Source of the DNA: Flavobacteriales bacterium
GTDB taxonomy: Bacteria > Bacteroidota > Bacteroidia > Flavobacteriales > JADGDT01
Direction of reading: 5' to 3'
Length of the DNA: 23,071 nt
Assembly (NCBI GenBank): GCA_023145275.1
Contig: JAGLEB010000061.1
Coordinates: forward strand, 1-23,071
A model generated the notes under the pieces. The model had not been told where the DNA came from, made no database searches, and was given only the letters and a program-made list of their open reading frames with translations. Shown piece after piece: positions 14,586-22,007 of this stretch. Made by a program: the position numbers and the translations under genes. Every line of letters begins with the position of its first letter. Position 1 is the first letter of the stretch.

Positions 14586-14666
14586 ATATAAATTGTAAAT
14601 AAATTTGAATTTTATTATTACAGTTTAATATGAAAAACTATTTTTACCTTATAAACTAATCTTATT

Positions 14667-15113
14667 ATGAAAAGAATACTAACTGTTTTTATTTTGTTTT
14701 TAATCCCTTTATCTTCATTCTCTCAAAGCGGAATTGGAATAAGAGGTGTGTTTGGATATTCGGGTGGTACATTCGGGGGAGTAGCCCTGACTTATCAAAA
14801 TATTGGTAATTTCGAGATTAATGGTGCTTGGAATAGTCAAGGTGTAGCTGTTACTGGGTTGAAACTATTTGAGCTTGTGGATGCCGGGGCTGTATCTTTT
14901 TACACTGGTATTGGTGGTGGAATTGGTACTCCTGATAAGTTTGAGTCGGTGCAGGCGGCAGTTGTTGCAACTCTTGGAATGGGTGTCTTGTTGGGGCCAT
15001 TGCAGTTTTCTTTAGACTGGCGTCCTGAGTATGAGTTAGTCAACCCCGATAGCGATCCTTGGAGATTTAACTTCGGATTTGCTATGAGATTTATGTTCCC
15101 AGAAAAAGGATAA
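14667..15113 (+). CDS. Small predicted outer-membrane beta-barrel protein
   Basis: The 148-residue protein has a clear signal peptide (MKRILTVFILFLIPLSSFSQ, cleavage near S19-Q20). The rest is glycine-rich with alternating hydrophobic residues and ends in an aromatic strand (WRFNFGFAMRFMF), typical of a small outer-membrane beta-barrel. I recognise no catalytic motif. It is divergent from the pheA leader across 128 bases; the only promoter-like element I see for it is TAAATTTG (14600-14607), without a -33 box. Fold inference is good; function is unknown. Confidence 0.65.
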   Translation: MKRILTVFILFLIPLSSFSQSGIGIRGVFGYSGGTFGGVALTYQNIGNFEINGAWNSQGVAVTGLKLFELVDAGAVSFYTGIGGGIGTPDKFESVQAAVVATLGMGVLLGPLQFSLDWRPEYELVNPDSDPWRFNFGFAMRFMFPEKG

Positions 15114-15154
15114 TTGTATTTATTGAATATCTGTTCTTTATTGAACTCTGCTTG

Positions 15155-15162
15155 TATATTTG
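15155..15162 (+). promoter_or_regulatory. Possible -7 promoter element (TATATTTG)
   Basis: A full match to TAnnTTTG lies about 125 bases upstream of the beta-barrel gene at 15289. A CTG, not TTG, stands 21 bases upstream. The predicted leader would contain a 10-bp hairpin (AATATATAGG at 15171-15180 with CCTGTATATT at 15192-15201). Confidence 0.35.
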
Positions 15163-15288
15163 TGTTTGGCAATATATAGGTTTATGTTATGCCTGTATAT
15201 TATAGATACAAAATTACCTAGAGCATCCAAAAAAATGTTTAAATTGTATCATTATTTAATTTCACATTAACCAAACATGCTGTTATTG

Positions 15289-15885
15289 ATGAGAAAATCA
15301 TATTTCATAGCGCTATTGATGCTTTTTAGCTCGATAACTGCTTTTGCACAGTTCAAAATGGAAATTAGTGCGAACTACAATATTCCAATCTCTACTGACT
15401 TTGATAGTCATTTTAAAAATGGTTATGGAGGAACTGCTGAGATGTTTTATTATTTCAAAGATTCAAATTTTAGCACATCTCTTCTGTTCGGTATAAACGG
15501 ATTTCGGGGAAGTGATGCATATGAAAAGGAATTAGAAGATAATAATCAAACTGTTTTAGAGTATGATTATGAGATTCACTTTTTTACTTTCCCAGTCATG
15601 GCTGCAGCAAATTATACATTTTTTAGACAAAAAAAGTTTAATCTAACCCTTGGATTTGGGCTAGGAGCAATCTTTTCGGAAGAAAAGAAAAAACTTATTG
15701 GAAAATACACTTCTGATGCTGCAAGTAAGGATTTTAGTGAATTTGCGATTCAGCCTAGTTTAGGAATGTCATACTACTTAGTCAAAGATGTTTCAATTTC
15801 GGTTAAAGGAGGGTACTATCAAACGTTTGGTGTATTAGATATGTCATATGTTGGTGTGAAACTTGGAGTGTTGTACGATATATAA
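15289..15885 (+). CDS. Outer-membrane beta-barrel protein (OmpA/PorT-like)
   Basis: The 198-residue protein begins with a signal peptide (MRKSYFIALLMLFSSITAFA, cleaved before QF). The remainder has alternating beta-strands (MEISANYNIPIS, TAEMFYYFKD, TSLLFGINGF, FNLTLGFGLGAIF, VSISVKGGYY) and ends YVGVKLGVLYDI, consistent with an eight-stranded outer-membrane barrel of the beta-barrel domain superfamily common in Bacteroidota. An ATG four codons upstream (15277) is possible, but the downstream ATG gives the better signal peptide. It precedes the TolC gene by 10 bases, so it may be part of the exporter operon. Confidence 0.75.
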   Translation: MRKSYFIALLMLFSSITAFAQFKMEISANYNIPISTDFDSHFKNGYGGTAEMFYYFKDSNFSTSLLFGINGFRGSDAYEKELEDNNQTVLEYDYEIHFFTFPVMAAANYTFFRQKKFNLTLGFGLGAIFSEEKKKLIGKYTSDAASKDFSEFAIQPSLGMSYYLVKDVSISVKGGYYQTFGVLDMSYVGVKLGVLYDI

Positions 15886-15895
15886 TTTAGTAATT

Positions 15896-17296
15896 ATGAG
15901 TAAAAAAATACTTTTAGCAGTTGCGATACTTCTATCGTCTATTAATGTGTTTTCTCAAAACGAACTTATGAGTTTGAGGTTTGAGGATGCTTTAATGGAG
16001 ATGAATAGTAATAATTTGGCAATAAAAGGAGCTGAGGCTGAGAAGAGATCTAATGAGTTTTTACGAAAGACGACAAGAGGTCTATTTCTTCCTAAAATTT
16101 CGTTTTCGGCTAATTACATGAAGTTCGACCAGGATATAGGTGTAGATCTTGGTGGAATTACGGATGCACTAGGTGGAGTTGGAATTAGTGCAGGTGGCTC
16201 TCTTTCCCCTAGTAAACTAGTGCTTCAGAAAGAACAAGTTGCTACTGCTGGTATAAATATGATCTGGCCTATTTTTACTGGAGGTAAGATAATGGCAGCA
16301 AACAGAGCCATGGATGCTAAAATAGATGAGGCTCAGCATAAAATAGATGAGACTAGGAACGAACTTAATACCGAGTTAGTAGAACGATATTATGGGTACA
16401 GGTTGTCTAATAGGGCTGTAGACTTATATCAGGATGTATTAGATGCGATGCTTCTTCATCAACAAAATGCAAAGAAGCTCGAAGAAAATGGTATGATAGC
16501 TAAAGCCCAGAAGTTGTATGCTGATTTATCTGTTTCTACTGCTAAGTCTGATTTACAATCAGCAAAAAATACTAGGAACACTGTTGAAGAAGCTTTGAAA
16601 AATACTATAGTAACAAGCAACGACATAAATACCGTTTCAGAATTGTTCCTTTTAAAGAGAATTGAAAGTGTTGATTACTTTATAGAATCGGCAATGACTA
16701 ATAATCCCTTGTTGAAAGAAGTAGAATCTAAAAAAGAGTTAGCAAAACAGAATTATAATATCCAGAGAGCTGGTTATATGCCTACGGTTGCAATAGTTGG
16801 GAATAAGCTTATTGCCGATCATCAGCTTGCAGAAATTATGCCGAATTGGTTTGTAGGAGTTAATCTTCATTGGACATTATTCGATGGTATGTCGAGAGTT
16901 TATAAAGCTAAAGCAGCCCTGGCAACGGTTGATAGAGTTGAGTTTCTAGAGAGCAAAGCACATGAAGATATTACTACTTTAATAAATAAGCTTTACAACG
17001 ATTTAAGCTCAAATGTTGATGAGCTAGAAACATTAGATGTTACATACACGTTCGCATTAGAATATAATCGGGTTTCTCAAAGGGCTTTTGCTGAAGGTAT
17101 ATCTACATCAAAAGATGTTGTTGATTCTGAACTTATTCTGAATAAGGTTAAAGTGGGTAGACTTAAAGTTATGAATGATTACGTTGTAAGCTTAGCAAAG
17201 CTACTGCAATATTCTGGAAAGTCTGATTTGTTTGTTGAGTACAGTAAGCGCCCTGATAGAGAAAGAGAAAACTTTGAATTAAAAGATACTGAATAA
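15896..17296 (+). CDS. TolC-family outer-membrane efflux protein
   Basis: The 466-residue protein forms the outer-membrane exit duct of a tripartite exporter. A signal peptide (MSKKILLAVAILLSSINVFS) is followed by the two outer-membrane-efflux-protein repeats (about 25-230 and 260-455), rich in long amphipathic helices, and by barrel strands (LNTELVERYYGYRLS; NWFVGVNLHWTLFDG). The frame opens earlier, at a TTG inside the previous gene (15863), but the ATG at 15896 gives the signal peptide. Its stop overlaps the ATG of the adaptor gene by one base, indicating coupling. Confidence 0.92.
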   Translation: MSKKILLAVAILLSSINVFSQNELMSLRFEDALMEMNSNNLAIKGAEAEKRSNEFLRKTTRGLFLPKISFSANYMKFDQDIGVDLGGITDALGGVGISAGGSLSPSKLVLQKEQVATAGINMIWPIFTGGKIMAANRAMDAKIDEAQHKIDETRNELNTELVERYYGYRLSNRAVDLYQDVLDAMLLHQQNAKKLEENGMIAKAQKLYADLSVSTAKSDLQSAKNTRNTVEEALKNTIVTSNDINTVSELFLLKRIESVDYFIESAMTNNPLLKEVESKKELAKQNYNIQRAGYMPTVAIVGNKLIADHQLAEIMPNWFVGVNLHWTLFDGMSRVYKAKAALATVDRVEFLESKAHEDITTLINKLYNDLSSNVDELETLDVTYTFALEYNRVSQRAFAEGISTSKDVVDSELILNKVKVGRLKVMNDYVVSLAKLLQYSGKSDLFVEYSKRPDRERENFELKDTE

Positions 17297-18279
17297 TGAA
17301 GTCGAAGAAAATAATTATTGGAATCGGAACAGTTTTAATACTTGTATTTATTATTGCTGCCGGAGTAATAATGGCAACACCTCCTGATGTTGTTTTACAA
17401 GGTCAAGTAGAAGCAAAGCACATTAAGATTTCTTCAAAAATTCCTGGCAGAATTAGCCATATTTTAATAGGTGAGGGAGATAAGGTTAAGGTAGGCGATA
17501 CCTTAATAAAAATCAGTACTCCTGAGTTAGATGCTAAGCTTATTCAAGCCGAATCGGCCAGAAATGCAGCCAAATCGCAAAGTGATAAGGCTATGCACGG
17601 GGCTAGAAAGGAGCAAATTCAAGGTGCTTATAATCTTTGGCAAAAGGCTAAAGCTGGTAGAGAGGTTTATGAAAAAACATATATCAGAGTTAAGAATTTG
17701 CACAATGATGGCGTTGTTCCAACTCAGAAACTCGACGAAGTTACTGCAAAATATAAAGCTTCAGTTCAAGATGAAGAAGCTGCACATTCTATGTATTTAA
17801 TGGCTAAAAAAGGCGCTAGAGACGAAGATAAGGCTGGGGCAGCTGCATTGGTAGATCAGGCTTCGGGAGTTATTCAAGAATTAGATTCGTATTTGAGTGA
17901 GGCTAATGTGAAATCGCCAATAGATGGTGAGGTTGCAAGTATTATTTCTGAAGAGGGAGAGTTAGTAAATACAGGTTTTCCTATTGTTACTGTTGTCGAT
18001 TTAAACGACGTGTGGTTTGTATTTAATATCAGGGAAGATTTTTTGGCTAAGCTTAAAATGGGTGAAGAGGTTGTTTTGTCTGTGCCTGCACTTGACAGAA
18101 AAGATATAAAAGCTAAAATATACTTCATTAATCCCTTAGGCGATTTTGCAACATGGAAAGCTACGAAGGTTTCTGGAGAGTTTGATATGAAAACTTTCGA
18201 GGTGAAAGCTAGACCAATTGGAGGTGTTGAAGATCTTAGACCAGGGATGACAGTTTTAATGAATTGGAATAAACAATAA
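17296..18279 (+). CDS. HlyD/EmrA-family membrane-fusion (adaptor) protein
   Basis: The 327-residue protein links inner-membrane transporter and TolC in the periplasm. It has an N-terminal membrane anchor (about 6-27, IIIGIGTVLILVFIIAAGVI) and a lipoyl half-motif (about 36-75, VLQGQVEAKHIKISSKIPG ... VKVGDTLIKI). An alpha-helical hairpin (about 78-200) is followed by the second lipoyl half (203-235, VKSPIDGEVASIISEEGELV) and the beta-barrel region (237-327). The layout is that of YhiI/YbhG-type adaptors that pair with ABC-2 permeases. It overlaps the TolC gene by one base and precedes the first permease by 16 bases. Confidence 0.92.
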   Translation: MKSKKIIIGIGTVLILVFIIAAGVIMATPPDVVLQGQVEAKHIKISSKIPGRISHILIGEGDKVKVGDTLIKISTPELDAKLIQAESARNAAKSQSDKAMHGARKEQIQGAYNLWQKAKAGREVYEKTYIRVKNLHNDGVVPTQKLDEVTAKYKASVQDEEAAHSMYLMAKKGARDEDKAGAAALVDQASGVIQELDSYLSEANVKSPIDGEVASIISEEGELVNTGFPIVTVVDLNDVWFVFNIREDFLAKLKMGEEVVLSVPALDRKDIKAKIYFINPLGDFATWKATKVSGEFDMKTFEVKARPIGGVEDLRPGMTVLMNWNKQ

Positions 18280-18295
18280 TTTAGTATTAGGATTC

Positions 18296-19468
18296 ATGGC
18301 AACAGGGCTTAAAACGGTTTTAAAACGTGAGTTGAATAGAATAACTTCAGAGAGTATTTACCTCTGGATGTTGTTGATTCTGCCTATGTTTACTTTTCTG
18401 CTTTTCCCCACAATGTTCAGCGCTGGTAAGGCTGAGGGTTTTTCTGTTGCAATTGTCGATCACGATAATAGCCCACTTTCTCGCAAACTTATTTCGTGGA
18501 TAGAAGCTACTCCAGAGGTACATTTTAGTCATAAAATAAATTCGCTTCAAGAGGGAAAGAGGTTAATAGAAAAAGGAGATGTCTATGCTGTGCTCAAAAT
18601 CCCTAAAGACCTTGAAAAAGGTGTTTATTCTGGGTTGCCAAATAAATTGGTGTTATTTTATTCTAATACAAATTTAAGTGCTGGTAGTGGAGTAAGTACT
18701 TCTATTATTAAGACTGTAAAGACTATGTCTGCTGGGATAAATATGCAGAAACGAATGTCGAAGAATAAAGAGATGTACACACAAGCTCTACACAATGTAC
18801 AGCCTATAAGAATTGATGCTCACACATTATATAATCCATATATAAATTATTCATATTACCTTGTAATTGGTTTACTCCCTGTTATGCTTTTAATGTTTAT
18901 AATATCAACAACAATATATGCTATAGGTAGTGAGCTTAAGAATGGAACTGCATTAGAATGGTACGAATTGTCGAGTAAAAGTATAACAGTTGCTTTAGCA
19001 GGGAAACTGCTTCCTTATACTGTAATATTTATTATTGAGGCTTATTTTATGAACTTCATTCTTCTAGGGCTTATTGGAGTGCCAAAAGAAGGAAATTTGC
19101 TAGTGCTTTTTATTGCAACTACGATGTTCGTAATAGCTTATCAAGCTGCAGCAATATTTCTGATTACTATATTTCCTAATATGCGTATGGCGCTAAGTTT
19201 GGGTGCAATGTATGCATCTTTAGCGTTCTCATTTGCAGGTTTAACTTTTCCAGAAATAGGGATGAATGGCTTTATGCAAGGATTTGCTCAGCTTTTCCCA
19301 TTCACACATTATCTAAAAATTTATATAAACGTTGAAATGAAAGGTTTAGATCTATATTATACTATATCACCATTTATATATCTTGGTATTTTTATTATTA
19401 CGCCTATTGTATTAGGACCGAGGATAAGAGCTATAATGATAAAGGAAAAGTATTGGGGACATTCATAA
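18296..19468 (+). CDS. ABC-2 type permease subunit (first of pair)
   Basis: The 390-residue inner-membrane protein has the YhhJ/YbhR topology. TM1 is at about 21-42, followed by a large periplasmic domain (43-183) containing VAIVDHDNSPLSRKL (51-65), and five more predicted helices (about 186-210, 238-261, 267-293, 297-316, 355-374). In known systems such permeases work with a separate ABC ATPase to export drugs or other molecules through an HlyD/TolC conduit. No ATP-binding motif is present here. It is paralogous to the next gene, sharing the 'VD-x-x-NSPLSRKL' segment, so the two probably form a heterodimer. Confidence 0.9.
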   Translation: MATGLKTVLKRELNRITSESIYLWMLLILPMFTFLLFPTMFSAGKAEGFSVAIVDHDNSPLSRKLISWIEATPEVHFSHKINSLQEGKRLIEKGDVYAVLKIPKDLEKGVYSGLPNKLVLFYSNTNLSAGSGVSTSIIKTVKTMSAGINMQKRMSKNKEMYTQALHNVQPIRIDAHTLYNPYINYSYYLVIGLLPVMLLMFIISTTIYAIGSELKNGTALEWYELSSKSITVALAGKLLPYTVIFIIEAYFMNFILLGLIGVPKEGNLLVLFIATTMFVIAYQAAAIFLITIFPNMRMALSLGAMYASLAFSFAGLTFPEIGMNGFMQGFAQLFPFTHYLKIYINVEMKGLDLYYTISPFIYLGIFIITPIVLGPRIRAIMIKEKYWGHS

Positions 19469-19489
19469 TATTTAAATAATTAATAGAGT

Positions 19490-20707
19490 TTGAAGAATAA
19501 AAAGAAATATAATTTCTTTAGTTTGGTCGTTAGGGTTTGGCTAGAAGAATACAATCACATCTTTAAAGATAAAGGTGCTGTTTTGCTTTTTTTTGTTGCC
19601 GTGTTCATATACCCATTACTCTATTCAAATGCATACAACCCTGAATTGGTAAAAGAGGTTCCTGTTGTAGTTGTAGACAACTCTAATAGTCCTTTAAGTA
19701 GAAAACTCACTTCAATGCTCGATGCTACTTTTGAAGTGAAAGTAAGCGAAAGAACTACTGATTTTGAAAAGGCTAAGGAGTTGATGAATGCTTCAGAAGT
19801 TTATGGGATAGTTGTGATTCCAAAAAACTTTGAAAAAAGTATTTTGAGGTTCGAACCAGCTGTAGTCTCAGTTTATGCCGATGCTGCGTATATGATTATC
19901 TACAAACAAATTATGACAGCAGCTAATTATGGCATCGGTACATTATCTGCAGGAATAGAGATAATGAGACGTTCGTCACAAGGAGAGCAATTAGAGGAGG
20001 CTTACATCGAAAGAGACCCTCTACCATTAGAAACATATTCGTTATATAATCCTAAGGGTGGCTATGCAACCTACTTAATGCCAGCAGTTTTATTGCTAAT
20101 ATTACAGCAAACTTTATTGCTAGGAATTGGATTGGTGGGAGGAACGCTAAAAGAGAAGGGTAATAGTAATTATTTCTTCACACTTGGTAGGAGCTATTGG
20201 GGAGCTTTTGTAATTACTCTAGGTAAAGGTTTTGCTTATTTTTCAATATATATATTAAATGTTATCTATACTGAGGTTATTATATTTAGAATGTTTGATT
20301 TCCCTATGAGAAGCAGTTATTTTAAAGTTTTTGTTTTTCTAGTTCCATTTGTGTTTGCTGTAGTTTTTATGGGGATTGCAATATCTACATTCTTCAAGAA
20401 AAGAGAGCATGCATTGATGGTACTTCTATTTACTAGTATACCATTTATGTTTTTGTCTGGTTTTTCGTGGCCCGTAGATGCAATGCCTAGCTGGCAGGTA
20501 TATTTATCTGAATTAATCCCTAGTACACCAGGGATAAAGGGTTTTCTTGCTATGAGCCAAAGAGGAGCTCTTTTTAGTGATATTTATAATAATTGGCTTC
20601 ATCTATGGGGCTTGATAGTGTTTTTCCTAAGCACTGGAGCATTATTGTTTAAAAGAAAAATTAAAAAAGAATTGATTATAAGAAAACTTGAAAAAGAATT
20701 GAATTAA
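19490..20707 (+). CDS. ABC-2 type permease subunit (second of pair, TTG start)
   Basis: The 405-residue paralogue of the preceding permease has TM1 (about 28-47), a periplasmic domain with VVVVDNSNSPLSRKL (59-73), and five C-terminal helices (about 194-217, 236-263, 278-302, 307-327, 369-388). It ends with a basic cytoplasmic tail. The start must be a TTG at 19490: an in-frame stop lies just upstream (19484-19486), and the first in-frame ATG is at codon 76, which would remove TM1 and part of the conserved periplasmic motif. It lies 21 bases after its partner and 10 bases before the TetR gene. The exported substrate is unknown. Confidence 0.88.
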   Translation: MKNKKKYNFFSLVVRVWLEEYNHIFKDKGAVLLFFVAVFIYPLLYSNAYNPELVKEVPVVVVDNSNSPLSRKLTSMLDATFEVKVSERTTDFEKAKELMNASEVYGIVVIPKNFEKSILRFEPAVVSVYADAAYMIIYKQIMTAANYGIGTLSAGIEIMRRSSQGEQLEEAYIERDPLPLETYSLYNPKGGYATYLMPAVLLLILQQTLLLGIGLVGGTLKEKGNSNYFFTLGRSYWGAFVITLGKGFAYFSIYILNVIYTEVIIFRMFDFPMRSSYFKVFVFLVPFVFAVVFMGIAISTFFKKREHALMVLLFTSIPFMFLSGFSWPVDAMPSWQVYLSELIPSTPGIKGFLAMSQRGALFSDIYNNWLHLWGLIVFFLSTGALLFKRKIKKELIIRKLEKELN

Positions 20708-20717
20708 ATATAATCAT

Positions 20718-21299
20718 ATGATACCACGGGGGAAAATTAAAGATAAAAGAAAGGCAATTTTAGATTCGTCATTAGAGTTAATTGCACTACAAGGATTTCA
20801 CGGTACTTCTATGAAACAGGTAGCGGATAATGCAGGGGTAGCCGCTGGAACCATTTATGTTTATTTCGAGAACAAAGATGTGTTAATACATGAGCTTTTT
20901 GTAGAGATAAAAGCAGAGTTAAATGAAACTATTGTTGATGTTTTTATTTCAGACAGAAACTTTAAAGAGAATTTTATTATTATTTGGAATTCTGTATTAG
21001 ATTATTATTTGGAGTTTCCTCTCAAATTTAATTTTCTAGAGCAATTTTCAACATCTCCATATATAAACGATTTAGTAATGGAGGAAGGATTAAGAGTCTT
21101 AGCTCCAGCACACTCATTATTTGAAGATGCTAGAGAGGAGGGAGTGGTGAAGGATTTACCAACTCTTGCTATTATAGCTCTAATACATGGACCTATAATC
21201 TCATTGGTTAGAATGAATAATGTCGGAGATATTGTAATAAGCAAAGAAATTGATAGAGAGAAGTTTTCAGAAGCTTCATGGAATAGTATTTCTGTTTGA
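20718..21299 (+). CDS. TetR/AcrR-family transcriptional regulator
   Basis: The 193-residue protein has the standard TetR N-terminal helix-turn-helix: RKAILDSSLELIALQGFHG (11-29), then TSMKQVADNAGVAAGTIYVYF (30-50) and ENKDVLIHELF. The C-terminal ligand-binding half is divergent, as is usual. It sits at the 3' end of the exporter operon, 10 bases after the second permease. By analogy with other TetR-efflux pairs it probably represses that operon and responds to a transported compound. I see no obvious palindromic operator near 15289. Confidence 0.92.
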   Translation: MIPRGKIKDKRKAILDSSLELIALQGFHGTSMKQVADNAGVAAGTIYVYFENKDVLIHELFVEIKAELNETIVDVFISDRNFKENFIIIWNSVLDYYLEFPLKFNFLEQFSTSPYINDLVMEEGLRVLAPAHSLFEDAREEGVVKDLPTLAIIALIHGPIISLVRMNNVGDIVISKEIDREKFSEASWNSISV

Positions 21300-21314
21300 A
21301 AATAATATTAATAT

Positions 21315-22007
21315 ATGCAAAAGATTAAGACAATAGCTTTTGATGCTGACGATACTCTTTGGGTAAATGAGCCTTTGTTCCGAATAAATGAAGAGAAGTT
21401 TGATAGCTTGTTGAAAGAATATGTTTCGCATAGTGATATTACGGAAAAACTCTATCAGACTGAATTGAAAAATCTGAAACATTTTGGTTATGGAATAAAA
21501 GGCTTTGTAATATCTATGATCGAAACAGCGATCGAGTTAACCAATGGCGAAATAAAAGGTTGTGACCTGAAAAAGATTATTGATTGGGGGAAAAAGCAAA
21601 TAGATCATCCAGTAAACTTGCTTGATGGAGTAGAGGAAGTGTTAAGAATACTGAAAAATAATTATCAGTTGATGGTTATTACTAAAGGCGATTTGTTTGA
21701 CCAAGAAAGTAAGATTGCTAGATCTGGCTTGGCGGACTATTTTGATATTGTAGAAATAGTATCAGAAAAAGAAGAATCGGTATACTCATTAATAATTGAG
21801 AAACACAAGCTGAAAGTTGATGAGTTTCTTATGGTTGGAAATTCACTGAAATCAGATATTTTACCACTTGTAAATATTGGAGCATTTGCTGTTCATATAC
21901 CATTTCACACAACATGGGTTCACGAAAAGGTAGAAAGTAAAGATTTAATAGGGAAGCATTACGTAGAATTAGCCGATATTAGAGAGCTTTTAACTCTGTT
22001 AAAATGA
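21315..22007 (+). CDS. HAD-superfamily hydrolase (phosphatase-like)
   Basis: The 230-residue protein has all four HAD motifs: I, DADDT (10-14, nucleophile D10 and acid D12); II, VITKGD (121-126, T123); III, the lysine around K152; IV, GNSLKSD (175-181, D181). A helical cap (about 20-95) fits the subfamily I type of small-molecule phosphatases such as YjjG-like enzymes. The substrate is not predictable. It starts 15 bases after the TetR gene, and its stop overlaps the xseA ATG (ATGA), so it may be expressed with xseA. Confidence 0.88.
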   Translation: MQKIKTIAFDADDTLWVNEPLFRINEEKFDSLLKEYVSHSDITEKLYQTELKNLKHFGYGIKGFVISMIETAIELTNGEIKGCDLKKIIDWGKKQIDHPVNLLDGVEEVLRILKNNYQLMVITKGDLFDQESKIARSGLADYFDIVEIVSEKEESVYSLIIEKHKLKVDEFLMVGNSLKSDILPLVNIGAFAVHIPFHTTWVHEKVESKDLIGKHYVELADIRELLTLLK

